IMG/VR virus record: IMGVR_UViG_3300037297_000056
Location: 1-42,534 of that record
DNA: 42,534 bases
Reading direction: 5' to 3' (one strand)
From: a virus
Part shown: positions 24,200 to 31,415 of the stretch, one piece after another
Layout: each line of letters begins with the position of its first letter
Position numbering within the stretch: position 1 is the stretch's first letter
Program-made: the position numbers and the translations under genes
The notes under the pieces: generated by a model
What the model was told of the DNA's origin: nothing
What the model saw: only the letters and a program-made list of their open reading frames with translations
Database searches by the model: none

Positions 24200-24445
24200 A
24201 TGGCGAGCGATCTAGTCGACGGAAAGGCGACAGAAAATAACCTGCTGGCGCGATTGGCTAAAATCGAAGAGAGATTAGCCCAGCTGGAAAAAAACCAGCG
24301 CCAGCCGTTAACGCCTCCGACCTATTCAGTGACAAACGTCACAACCGATAGAGCATATAATGCCGATACTGTCGCAATCGCTGAGCTAGCCGATGTTGTT
24401 GGAACTATGATTGCAGACTTGAGAGCCCAGGGGCGATTTCTATGA
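24200..24445 (+). CDS. Short tail fibre-associated protein
   Basis: An 81-aa protein. A coiled coil (NNLLARLAKIEERLAQLEKN, residues about 13-32) is followed by the C-terminal TDRAYNADTVAIAELADVVG block, a motif I associate with the ends of short tail proteins in many phages. It may trimerise and support the fibre. It overlaps the next gene by 4 nt. Confidence 0.6.
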   Translation: MASDLVDGKATENNLLARLAKIEERLAQLEKNQRQPLTPPTYSVTNVTTDRAYNADTVAIAELADVVGTMIADLRAQGRFL

Positions 24446-24897
24446 AACGATACTACTTTCTCATGGTAGTTTTTTTTGCATTTGTAATTGCAGTCGGTGT
24501 TTCTAGCCGTCGCAACCAGTCAAGCCACTCTGCGTCGATAGCAATGGAGCCAACGCTTGAGACTCGCGATTCTCCTGGATACAAATGGGGTGAAATAGAG
24601 ATAGAACCATTCTTGTATGCAGTCCCACTTGGGTCATTTACACCTTACGACGATTTGAGTGTACTTGAGTTGCCTAACGCCAGGGCTGCTATTGTTGGCG
24701 TACTTATTGGTGGTGAAGCGACTGGATACACGTCAGAGTATACATTCGATGGTGAATTATGGCTGTGCGTTGATTGGAATGTTGACGAGGAAGCGATGAG
24801 CTGGGAATGCAAGGGGTGGGTGCCGGCAAAAATGGGTACCGTTGATCGTGATTGGGAATACTCACCAGAAGTTGACGACATAAGGAATGATGCATAA
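24442..24897 (+). CDS. Exported protein with SH3-like domain
   Basis: A 151-aa protein. The basic start MKRYY and hydrophobic segment (FLMVVFFAFVIAVGVSS, residues 6-22) form a signal peptide or anchor. The remainder, rich in acidic and aromatic residues, includes LWLCVDWNVDEEAMSWECKG WVP, similar to bacterial SH3-like domains. No lipobox is visible. It is encoded inside the tail region, so it may be a cell-surface factor or a lysis/exclusion protein instead of a virion part. Role uncertain. Confidence 0.5.
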   Translation: MKRYYFLMVVFFAFVIAVGVSSRRNQSSHSASIAMEPTLETRDSPGYKWGEIEIEPFLYAVPLGSFTPYDDLSVLELPNARAAIVGVLIGGEATGYTSEYTFDGELWLCVDWNVDEEAMSWECKGWVPAKMGTVDRDWEYSPEVDDIRNDA

Positions 24898-26582
24898 TGG
24901 GCGGACGAGGCGCTAGACGGTACTTTTTTCCGACGATTGGTGTTGCGGGCAGCGTGACGAATATTGTCTACTCGCTGCTTGATCTATTTGCGACTTCACG
25001 TGCTGTTGGTGCCGTGAATGGTACATCTTGCGAGCCGGGGCCTGGAACTAGAGCGGTGTCTGACACCGAGAATAAACTGACGATCAGCGGAGGCAAGATC
25101 GTATTTTCTGGAGGGAAGTCCTCCCCCGGATATGGCGATCCAGGTGCCACAATAGGAGCATCTCAAGCACGTAGTGCAGGTCGTGCAATCGTGCTTGACG
25201 TTAGCTATCAGTCCGGGGTTGTCGTGCTTGGCTGGGGGGCATCTGCCGTGTTATGTCGTCATGGGAGCATTGTTACCAATAGTGGGTCAGGTTATATGCG
25301 GCCTAACTTTGGCGTTGCAACCGGCAACTATGATCTTGTGCCTTATACGCTGTCCGTGGCTTATCGATTGCTCCTTGTCCAGCGCAGCACAGGAACATTC
25401 CTCGCAATTCGTGGCGGCACAGAGTTTCCGAACTGGACTCTTGTGTGGGTTGACGATTTGACCACCACAACGCCATTATATGCATCGCTGTCTAATTACA
25501 ATGGCATTTTTGTCGTTGATAACGTCGGGGTTGTCGATCTGTCAGGGGCATTGGCAGCCGATGGCTGGGCGACCAGCAGTATTGCATCGCCGTCGAACCC
25601 GCAGACGGCGACCAGCACAGCAGACGCTATCGTTTCGTTTGTGTGGACCCCGGGAGCCGCCGAGACGCTCAATCTCATGGTTCGCCGCGTCGACGATGAT
25701 AACACGTGGATCGTGCGCTGCGATCAGGCAGCAAGTAAAATCTATCTGTACGAAAAGGAAGAAGGCGCAGAAACAGAGCGGGGTGCCACTGGCGGTCTTT
25801 CGCAAACGTGGACAGTCTCGACAGCCTATCACATTGTTGTCAGGTTTGCCGCCAGCGATATGCGAGTGACTGTTGACAAGACAGCCAAGCAAGCATATAC
25901 GTCAGCATCGTTTCAGAGCTCTGCGACCGGCGTCAAGGTTTCAGGATTTGCAACTGGAGCGGACTTGTTCGCATGGCCCATAGACATCAGCGCAATTGTA
26001 CCTGGTGCCCTGGCGCCTAGCCATACATACTATTTTGTTGTTGGCGACAGCAAATCATTGATCGCCACCTATCCTCCGTATTTGACACAATTGCTGAATG
26101 CGGCATCCGAGAGATTTTGGAGCAATGCGCTCCCGATGGCTGCAACAGGTGGCGCGACAGTTAACAGCAGATCTCTCACCGTTGAGACGGACTTGGCCGC
26201 AAATACATTTGATCCTGATGTAGTTCTGTGCAATCTAGGAACTAACGATCTCGCATCTCTGCCGGCCGAGGCGACGTGGAAGGCTGACTACACAACAATC
26301 ATAACTGCTATCCATGCCAGGTGGCCGAGCGCAAAAATATACGTCAGCAAACCGGTCTTGCTGCAGGCTGTACCGCCATCAACGCCTCACGCTGATACCG
26401 CGACTCTACATGGCTGGGTGGATGACTTGGTAGCGCTTTACAGTTATGTGTATGATGGCATAGACGAAGCAGACCTCGAGGGCGGCGATGGGTACGCTAC
26501 GAACTTTTCCGACACGGCACACCAAACGGAAGCAGGACAAGCCGCGGTAGCTGCGTTGTGGAAGACGGCAATGGGATATTAG
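24897..26582 (+). CDS. Tail fibre with SGNH/GDSL hydrolase domain
   Basis: A 561-aa protein. Residues 1-370 hold beta-rich sections, including a laminin-G-like run (LNLMVRRVDDDNTWIVRCDQ and neighbours). Residues about 380-561 form an SGNH hydrolase: GDSKS (nucleophile S385), CNLGTNDLAS (N450) and FSDTAHQTEAG (D539 and H542). It probably removes acetyl or other ester groups from surface glycans during adsorption. The ATG overlaps the upstream TAA. The position after the hub genes fits a receptor-binding protein. Confidence 0.75.
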   Translation: MGGRGARRYFFPTIGVAGSVTNIVYSLLDLFATSRAVGAVNGTSCEPGPGTRAVSDTENKLTISGGKIVFSGGKSSPGYGDPGATIGASQARSAGRAIVLDVSYQSGVVVLGWGASAVLCRHGSIVTNSGSGYMRPNFGVATGNYDLVPYTLSVAYRLLLVQRSTGTFLAIRGGTEFPNWTLVWVDDLTTTTPLYASLSNYNGIFVVDNVGVVDLSGALAADGWATSSIASPSNPQTATSTADAIVSFVWTPGAAETLNLMVRRVDDDNTWIVRCDQAASKIYLYEKEEGAETERGATGGLSQTWTVSTAYHIVVRFAASDMRVTVDKTAKQAYTSASFQSSATGVKVSGFATGADLFAWPIDISAIVPGALAPSHTYYFVVGDSKSLIATYPPYLTQLLNAASERFWSNALPMAATGGATVNSRSLTVETDLAANTFDPDVVLCNLGTNDLASLPAEATWKADYTTIITAIHARWPSAKIYVSKPVLLQAVPPSTPHADTATLHGWVDDLVALYSYVYDGIDEADLEGGDGYATNFSDTAHQTEAGQAAVAALWKTAMGY

Positions 26583-26657
26583 CAGGAATCAGGCGCATCG
26601 TTTGCACCTGATCAAAACGCGCCGGCGAGCAGGAGGCGGCCGGAGGGGAATAGCACT

Positions 26658-27182
26658 ATGGAATTTTTCGAAGCGTTAGGTAACGCCTGGGCAACAGAAA
26701 GCCCGACCATTATGCTGGTGGTCTTATTTATTGGTTTTGGGGCATATCTGCTAAATTTTATTCGTCCTGTCACCAGACAGGTAGTCGACCTTGGTGACAA
26801 GTTCATTGACGACGTGGCCAAGCCAATGATACCGCTTGCTGTTCAGGCCGTAGGTGCTCTCGATACGCACGGGAAGGCTCTTGAGGCGCAAACCAAGTCC
26901 AATCAACAGTTGGTTGACGCGCTAATGAATCGCAATAGAGACATCCGTGAGCTTTTCGAGATACGTATCAAGCAGGTAGTAACGCGCGTCGGGGAGCTAG
27001 AGGAAGGGATGCAGAAATTGACAGAGGAAAACCTTAACTTGCGAGCTGAGAATCAACAGCTGAAGGCAGAGAACAAGCAGCTAAAAGCCGAGCTAGAACG
27101 AGTCAAGCAAGAAGGCAAGCGGCTCAAAGAAGAACTGGCGAAAGTAAAAAAGGAAATAAGCCGTGATGTTAAGAAAGCGTAG
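26658..27182 (+). CDS. Membrane protein with long coiled coil
   Basis: A 174-aa protein: one transmembrane segment (IMLVVLFIGFGAYLLNFI, about residues 18-35), then helices and a strong coiled coil (residues about 110-170, with repeats of LRAENQQLKAENKQLKAEL). The charge pattern (acidic before, RPVTRQ after the membrane segment) predicts the coiled coil inside the cell. It lies in the lysis region and overlaps the lipoprotein gene. It could be a lysis accessory or a membrane scaffold. I cannot name a family. Confidence 0.55.
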   Translation: MEFFEALGNAWATESPTIMLVVLFIGFGAYLLNFIRPVTRQVVDLGDKFIDDVAKPMIPLAVQAVGALDTHGKALEAQTKSNQQLVDALMNRNRDIRELFEIRIKQVVTRVGELEEGMQKLTEENLNLRAENQQLKAENKQLKAELERVKQEGKRLKEELAKVKKEISRDVKKA

Positions 27183-27675
27183 CGCGATTTTAATAATCCT
27201 GGTTTGTATCCTGGCCTGCAGCACTTATGTCAACCCGCCTTTTCCGACTCCTACAATGGCGACAACTGTCATGCCAGCTGTTGCATTTACGCCCACGCTC
27301 GAGCCGACAGCGACACAAGCGCCAATGGAAACCTGGATACCAACGCCTACACCCAGCATCTACGAGGCCACGCCACTAGGCGGGCAACAGCAAGAGCCAA
27401 TTGCTGATTACTGGCAGGGACTGCCATCTGGGACGCAGTACGAGCTGTGGTTTGTCACCAACATCAGGACCTGCCCGGACAGATCCTGCACCAGCCTCGA
27501 TCGCTATGGCATCGGAAAAACAATCGAGGTCTACGCCAAGTATCATATCTTCGGCAGCGAGGATGAGTGGTTCTGTCTGGAGGAGCTCGACACGGTTGAC
27601 AAGGAAACGCATTGCAACTTGGCTGTTGCCTATAAATACAAAGGCCAGCAGCTCGGTGAGATCATCTGGCCTTAA
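27166..27675 (+). CDS. Phage-encoded lipoprotein with Thr/Pro stalk and SH3-like domain
   Basis: A 169-aa protein from ATG 27166. A basic start, hydrophobic segment and lipobox ILAC (IILVCILACS) indicate a lipid-anchored protein. A Thr/Pro-rich stalk follows (PTPTMATTVMPAVAFTPTLE, then IPTPTPS) and then a beta domain with VTNIRTCPDRSC and EDEWFCLEELDT, similar to bacterial SH3 domains. In phages, lipoproteins often block superinfection or assist lysis. The stalk style is common in Chloroflexota lipoproteins and is my main hint to the host. Confidence 0.65.
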   Translation: MLRKRSAILIILVCILACSTYVNPPFPTPTMATTVMPAVAFTPTLEPTATQAPMETWIPTPTPSIYEATPLGGQQQEPIADYWQGLPSGTQYELWFVTNIRTCPDRSCTSLDRYGIGKTIEVYAKYHIFGSEDEWFCLEELDTVDKETHCNLAVAYKYKGQQLGEIIWP

Positions 27676-27687
27676 CGGAGAACATCG

Positions 27688-28923
27688 ATGACTGAAGGAT
27701 TTTTTGGTATTCACACCGCGGCCGATTTTCCGCGCACCGTAATACGCAACCTGGTGGAGATCTCGTCGGTCGTGAAGTTCTGCATTGGGAACTTCAACGA
27801 CAGCCACGTCCTGCACGAGTGGCGGACATGGAACCCGGACGCTCTGTTCGTCGGGCGCTACATCGACCTCGACATCGAGGAGCAAGACGGCCATGGAGGC
27901 GAGCTCCATCGGCGCTATAACCAGATCAAGACCGAGGAAGAGGCCTACAACCTTGGGGTGTGGTTCGCCACCCAGACGGCACACAACGTTCTGGACCGCA
28001 ACCTAGAATGGGTGGCCTGGGAAGGCGGACCTAATGAGATCAACGACATTTCGGCCAGAAACCCGGCCTACAACCTGGGTTTTGGGCACACCATGCAGGC
28101 CTATGGGCTGAAATTCCTGCTCGGCAACCAATCCTATGGGCGCCCCAGGGTCCCGGAGCTGGACCATGGCGTCGACGAGTGGATCAATTGGGCGCCGGTG
28201 TTCGAATTCATCGACAGAGTGAACCGTGACGGTTCCGGTAAGCCTCTCGCCGAATGGCGGGCTGCTCTGCAGCTGCATGCCTATGGTAACCGGGGCAGCC
28301 TGGTCGCGGATCCCCAATGCACCATCACCCGGCACGAACTGCTGTACAACCGGCATATCCTGCCCATGAACCTCTACGTTCCTCTCGTCTTGGGCGAACT
28401 AGGTTACGCGATGGATAAGCCGGGAGACCACGTTCCAGAGACCTGGCAACTGACCCGGCAGCTGGTCGAGCTCAACGAACTGCTCTCAAAATACTGGTAT
28501 CTGGCCGGCTACTGCTTCTGGGACTTCAGAGAGATAACCGAGGACCAGACTGGATCGGGCTGGAAATACTGCTGGGCAGACATCATCAGGACGCTGAGAG
28601 AGAAGAACTACACCCAGCGCAAGGTTGTTCCTCCGGGAGCCATCGTCCCAGTTCCGCCCGAGCCCGAGCCAGATCCAGGTCCAGAGCCCCTCCAGATACC
28701 CGCTGGAGCAATAGAGGTAGTGACAACGAGCACAACCGGCCAAAATGTGCGTGCCCATCACTCTCTGATCGCTCCCATCGTTGGCGAAATGGATTATGGC
28801 GCATCTGGATATACGAGCGCCGACGAAGCTGCTGTACTGGGCCAGGCCAAGGCCTGGTGTTATGTGAAGTCCGAAAAGGCCGAAGGATGGATGGCGGCCT
28901 GGTTACTCAAGAAGAAAGGATAA
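27688..28923 (+). CDS. Endolysin-like TIM-barrel glycoside hydrolase with SH3b domain
   Basis: A 411-aa protein. Residues 1-310 look like a clan GH-A-type TIM barrel: the strand WVAWEGGPNEIN provides a likely acid/base E117 and the strand VPLVLGELGY a likely nucleophile E237, with the expected spacing of about 120 residues. A proline/glutamate-rich linker (VPPEPEPDPGPEPLQIP, about 323-340) joins a C-terminal SH3b domain (VVTTSTTGQNVRAHHSLIAP...). There is no signal peptide. The catalytic class is unlike the usual lysozyme or amidase. It lies between lipoprotein and holin genes, so a cell-wall-degrading role is likely. Confidence 0.65.
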   Translation: MTEGFFGIHTAADFPRTVIRNLVEISSVVKFCIGNFNDSHVLHEWRTWNPDALFVGRYIDLDIEEQDGHGGELHRRYNQIKTEEEAYNLGVWFATQTAHNVLDRNLEWVAWEGGPNEINDISARNPAYNLGFGHTMQAYGLKFLLGNQSYGRPRVPELDHGVDEWINWAPVFEFIDRVNRDGSGKPLAEWRAALQLHAYGNRGSLVADPQCTITRHELLYNRHILPMNLYVPLVLGELGYAMDKPGDHVPETWQLTRQLVELNELLSKYWYLAGYCFWDFREITEDQTGSGWKYCWADIIRTLREKNYTQRKVVPPGAIVPVPPEPEPDPGPEPLQIPAGAIEVVTTSTTGQNVRAHHSLIAPIVGEMDYGASGYTSADEAAVLGQAKAWCYVKSEKAEGWMAAWLLKKKG

Positions 28924-28931
28924 GGTAGGAC

Positions 28932-29306
28932 ATGGAGATTGCGACAGTTGTAAGCCTGGTGATCATCACCATCATCGTGGCTCTGGCCAATGAGCGCATC
29001 GTCGAGCTTTTGATCAAAGTAGGGCTGATCAAGGGTGAAGGCGAAGCTGCCACCTGGCAGAGTGTTATCGGGGCTCTTGCTATCGGCGCTCTGGCGTTGG
29101 CCAGGCATCTTGGTATCGAGAGCGATGTTACAAACTCAGTGGACGCACTCGTGCAAGCCGCTACAGCTTTTGCGCTACTTATACCGATGTTCGCGCAGGC
29201 CGGCGTTGCAAAGCTCGCTCATGAGGTATGGAAGCGGATCGGGTGGGTGACGCAAGCCAACCAGGTCAAGCAGTTCAACATAAGCGCAGCCCTCGATCGC
29301 GGCTAG
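28932..29306 (+). CDS. Holin-like membrane protein
   Basis: A 124-aa protein with hydrophobic segments at about residues 4-20 (ATVVSLVIITIIVALAN), 45-60 (SVIGALAIGALALARH) and 74-92 (VQAATAFALLIPMFAQAG), and a charged C terminus. Size, topology and position directly after the hydrolase fit a holin that times lysis. It is the last late gene, followed at once by a strong terminator. Confidence 0.68.
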   Translation: MEIATVVSLVIITIIVALANERIVELLIKVGLIKGEGEAATWQSVIGALAIGALALARHLGIESDVTNSVDALVQAATAFALLIPMFAQAGVAKLAHEVWKRIGWVTQANQVKQFNISAALDRG

Positions 29307-29327
29307 TTTGCGGCTAGGGAAACAAAA

Positions 29328-29355
29328 AAAAGACCCGCCCGAAGGCGGGTCTTTT
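29328..29355. terminator. Bidirectional rho-independent terminator
   Basis: A perfect 12-bp stem, AAAAGACCCGCC (29328-29339) and GGCGGGTCTTTT (29344-29355), with a CGAA tetraloop, A-rich on one side and T-rich on the other. It lies between the convergent late (+) and accessory (-) blocks and serves both. Confidence 0.9.
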
Positions 29356-29623
29356 AGTCGTCGTCCGCAAGAGGAGGAAGCCCAAGTAGTTCAACTTCCA
29401 GGCGCTCTACGGTTGCCTCTGCCTGGCCTTGGTATGCCTCACTTTTGCGGTCTCCGCCCCACGCTCCTGTGGTGGGCGGAATTATGCCACTCATTTTGTA
29501 GATGCCAATCGACGCTAAATCGACTAGCGCTGCCGTCCACGACCTCTTGTTCATGGCCTTGCGATAGGATTCTACCGCGGCAACAAACTCTTCGGTCACC
29601 TTTATCGTCTTTTTCTTCGTCAT
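29354..29623 (-). CDS. Ribbon-helix-helix-like small protein
   Basis: An 89-aa protein. The N terminus KKKTIKVTEEFVAAVESYRK plus NKRSWTAALVDLASIGIYKM fits a ribbon-helix-helix type DNA-binding fold. The C terminus has an acidic helix and ends ADDD. I chose the ATG at 29623, preceded by GAAAGGATAAC on the - strand; a longer reading has no ribosome-binding site. It is the last gene of the - strand operon and ends inside the shared terminator. It could regulate the operon. Confidence 0.6.
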   Translation of the reverse strand: MTKKKTIKVTEEFVAAVESYRKAMNKRSWTAALVDLASIGIYKMSGIIPPTTGAWGGDRKSEAYQGQAEATVERLEVELLGLPPLADDD

Positions 29624-29636
29624 TGTTATCCTTTCT

Positions 29637-29954
29637 GCATCTACCCTGCTGGCAGTAGGCATCGCTGATGCCTGACTGCTACGAACTAGTCTGCGAGTAT
29701 GTCTTTGCCAAGCATTGGTGCAAAGATCCAGTTTGCTGGTGCTTCGCCAAGCCGGCCTAGATGCTCATACGCAACCATTGCGCCACAAAAGAAATCGACT
29801 TCGTTGAATTTGTCTCCCAAAGTATTCTTTCTTGCTTTTGCAATTTCAGTCACGAGAATCGCGTATTCTTTTAAGTCAAAAAGTTCATTAGTCATTTCTC
29901 ACTCTCCTATGCTAGTCAGTGGCTCTCGTTGTCCACTGCCAGCAGGGTAGATGC
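29637..29954. repeat. Inverted-repeat cassette 1
   Basis: Arms 29637-29656 and 29935-29954 are perfect 20-bp inverted repeats (GCATCTACCCTGCTGGCAGT and its complement) enclosing one gene, 29686-29895. Just inside the left arm is hairpin A (29652-29679: GCAGT, AGGCATC, loop GCT, GATGCCT, one unpaired G, ACTGC). Just inside the right arm is hairpin B (CAGTGG 29917-29922, CCACTG 29933-29938). The right arm touches the left arm of cassette 2. Confidence 0.8.
29686..29895 (-). CDS. Cassette 1 protein, unknown function
   Basis: A 69-aa protein with a ribosome-binding site AGGAGAGTGAGAA. Helical, with DLKEYAILVTEIAKARKN and a hydrophobic section (VDFFCGAMVAYEHLGRLG). No family is recognised. It is the only gene inside the first inverted-repeat cassette. 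Small, unrelated genes in such units are typical of accessory host-takeover or anti-defence genes. Confidence 0.55.
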   Translation of the reverse strand: MTNELFDLKEYAILVTEIAKARKNTLGDKFNEVDFFCGAMVAYEHLGRLGEAPANWIFAPMLGKDILAD

Positions 29955-30313
29955 TGATGAGCAGTGAGCAGCAGGCCATGCGGCCTGGCTGCGAATGGCT
30001 ATAGGGTTGTGTATGCTGCATTCCATTCCTTCGTGGTATAGAATGCACCATACGCGAGATACTGAACGCCCTTGGCATCTATGCGCTTGATTGTTGGAGA
30101 ATTGGCTACACTGACGAAGCGCTCACTCGTCCAGACTGCACTGCCTGTCTTGAACGAATCGCGAATGTCTTTCGCTTGTTCGTTCGTCAGCAAAACGCCA
30201 AAGTCTTCCTTCGCTGCTTCCTTGATTGCCTTTAAGGTTGTTCGTGAGTTAAACATCGTAATCTCTCCCATGAGCTAAAGCGGCTCTCATCGTCCGCTGC
30301 TCGCTGCTCATCA
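29955..30313. repeat. Inverted-repeat cassette 2
   Basis: Arms TGATGAGCAGTGAGCAGC (29955-29972) and 30296-30313 pair at 17 of 18 positions around one gene, 29999-30256. Hairpin A is at 29968-29992 (GCAGC, AGGCC, loop ATGC, GGCCT, unpaired G, GCTGC). Hairpin B is AGCGG (30279-30283) with CCGCT (30294-30298). Its B loop, CTCTCATCGT, is close to the CTCTCGTTGT of cassette 1. Confidence 0.75.
29999..30256 (-). CDS. Cassette 2 protein, unknown function
   Basis: An 85-aa protein from the ATG at 30256, preceded by GGGAGAGATTACG; an ATG at 30271 would put that ribosome-binding sequence inside the gene. The sequence begins FNSRTTLKAIKEAAKEDFGV and ends with aromatic strands (VQYLAYGAFYTTKEWNAAYT). 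No family is recognised. Confidence 0.55.
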   Translation of the reverse strand: MFNSRTTLKAIKEAAKEDFGVLLTNEQAKDIRDSFKTGSAVWTSERFVSVANSPTIKRIDAKGVQYLAYGAFYTTKEWNAAYTTL

Positions 30314-30316
30314 TGT

Positions 30317-30758
30317 GTACTCTACTCATGGCAGTAGGCATACATGATGCCGTACTGCGCTAGTGCTATTGCTTGACGACATACTGCAATTGGCGACACT
30401 CCGAGGTGGCGATGTATCCGGCGGTGACTACTCGATGAGCGATCGCTACGTCTGGCACGTCAAAGCGCCAGTGAGTGTTACGAGGCCCGTGATGCAATCT
30501 GTATCCAGACGCATAAAGTGCCAGCCCAAGCGCCAATTTGTCGAGGACCTGCTCACTCGTCTCAAATCCGCCCTGTGTGCTCATCCATAACCACTCATTC
30601 ACGCGCCATTCGTCGTCGTGACTCTCGCCCATGTATTCCAGCTCCATACATGCCTGGAACTCGAACAGTGCCTGCATTGCGGCGTTGTCTATCTCAAACA
30701 TTTCACACTCTCCTATTTTAGTCAGCAGACCGAATGTCTACTGCCAGGAGTAGAGTAC
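30317..30758. repeat. Inverted-repeat cassette 3
   Basis: Arms 30317-30337 and 30738-30758 pair at 20 of 21 positions around the gene at 30366-30701. Hairpin A is at 30331-30358 (GCAGTA, GGCAT, loop ACATG, ATGCC, unpaired G, TACTGC). Hairpin B is at 30723-30743 (CAGCAGAC, loop CGAAT, GTCTACTG). The left arm begins 3 nt after cassette 2 ends, and cassette 4 begins 1 nt after this one. Confidence 0.78.
30366..30701 (-). CDS. Cassette 3 protein, unknown function
   Basis: A 111-aa protein with ribosome-binding site AGGAGAGTGTGAA. Acidic and aromatic N-terminal half (FEFQACMELEYMGESHDDEW, then RVNEWLWMSTQGG), then helix SEQVLDKLALGLALYASGYR, then a beta end. No family is recognised. Confidence 0.55.
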   Translation of the reverse strand: MFEIDNAAMQALFEFQACMELEYMGESHDDEWRVNEWLWMSTQGGFETSEQVLDKLALGLALYASGYRLHHGPRNTHWRFDVPDVAIAHRVVTAGYIATSECRQLQYVVKQ

Positions 30759-30775
30759 TGTGACAGCCAGAGAAA

Positions 30776-30794
30776 AGGAGGCGATTAGCCTCCT
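30776..30794 (-). terminator. Terminator-like hairpin, - strand
   Basis: AGGAGGC (30776-30782), loop GATTA, GCCTCCT (30788-30794). Read on the - strand the stem is followed by TTTTCT. It lies just after the stop of the gene at 30802-31170, so termination here may be partial if the downstream cassettes share the promoter. Confidence 0.65.
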
Positions 30795-30801
30795 ATGTGT
30801 A

Positions 30802-31170
30802 CTAGGAATTGTTACGTAGATACAACGCAATCTTGGCGTCAGCTGCTTTTGCAGGACAGAGATAGAAGTCATCCCCTAGTCCCGAGAATGGGTTGTAGCC
30901 CATCTTGTCATCGCCAAAGCAACTCACGTGATTGGTCTGAATGTGATCTCTTGTTACTTTGTTGGCTAGATACCACTTAGGTGGTGAAAAGGTGCTGGCG
31001 GCAATCTTCACAAAATACAACCCCATTTTTGCCAAAATACTCTTGCGCTCTTCCACGCTCATGCTGCTTGCATTGTTGTGAAAGCGGTAATATCCAATCC
31101 TGCAATTCCAATCGATTGCTACATGCTTGCAAACTGTGTGCTTCTTGAAGTAGTAGTTGCTGTTATCCAT
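30802..31170 (-). CDS. Cassette 4 protein, unknown function
   Basis: A 122-aa protein preceded by AGGAGAGAATACG. Histidine and cysteine residues near the N terminus (HTVCKHVAIDWNC) could bind metal. Other parts include SVEERKSILAKMGLYFVKIA, FSPPKWYLANKVTRDHI and DDFYLCPAKAADAKIALYLR. No family is recognised. It is the first gene of the - strand operon, about 145 nt downstream of the predicted transcription start. Confidence 0.6.
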   Translation of the reverse strand: MDNSNYYFKKHTVCKHVAIDWNCRIGYYRFHNNASSMSVEERKSILAKMGLYFVKIAASTFSPPKWYLANKVTRDHIQTNHVSCFGDDKMGYNPFSGLGDDFYLCPAKAADAKIALYLRNNS

Positions 31171-31321
31171 CGTATTCTCTCCTATTGAATGTTTTGATAA
31201 TCGCCTCGTCTTCTCTGACTGTCACTTGCGAAGTGCCCCTTCGCTCTGTTCCTCGCTCCTTGGTTCGCGGTAGCCCCCGCTGGTCTGCTGTCCGGTATTT
31301 GTTTCTCTCAACAATAGATAC

Positions 31322-31350
31322 ATTATACCATGGTCCTACCTTGATGTCAA
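31322..31350 (-). promoter_or_regulatory. Consensus sigma70-type promoter for the - strand block
   Basis: Reading the - strand: TTGACA (31350-31345), a 17-bp spacer, TATAAT (31327-31322), both perfect consensus. Transcription should begin near 31315 and run through the genes at 31170 to 29354. The 5' leader is about 145 nt and contains cassette 4's right arm. Confidence 0.85.
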
Positions 31351-31415
31351 GCAAAATGAGGACCAATTCCTCGATTTCAGACGATCTTTACCTTATGTTC
31401 CGAACACCGACTTAG

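Larger units (their letters stand above)
30760..31225. repeat. Inverted-repeat cassette 4
   Basis: Arms 30760-30787 and 31198-31225 pair at 25 of 28 positions around the gene at 30802-31170. Inside the left arm is a hairpin with 7-bp stem (30776-30794) that also serves as a terminator in the - direction. No clear hairpin B is seen on the right. It is the most upstream cassette and lies just inside the operon promoter. Confidence 0.75.

Noticed and set aside
26583-26657. ATCAGG/CCTGAT hairpin before the membrane coiled-coil gene
   Set aside because: Only 6 bp with a 13-nt loop and no T-run; too weak to call a terminator.
26658-27675. Overlapping membrane coiled-coil protein and lipoprotein as an Rz/Rz1-type spanin pair
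   Set aside because: The charge pattern around the membrane segment places the coiled coil inside the cell, opposite to an inner-membrane spanin, and the lipoprotein is far larger than Rz1 and has its own SH3-like domain. Spanins would also require a two-membrane host, which is not shown.
29953-29996. CTGATGAG followed by a GCAG/CTGC stem and GAA, resembling a hammerhead ribozyme core
   Set aside because: The core would need GAAA after stem II and a pairing stem III; here it is GAAT and no stem III is found. The sequence is explained by the cassette 2 arm and hairpin A.
31163-31366. A 67-codon - strand frame with many basic residues
   Set aside because: It starts upstream of the consensus promoter's expected transcription start (near 31315), has no ribosome-binding site of its own and overlaps the leader and cassette 4 arm. 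It is better read as a 5' leader.
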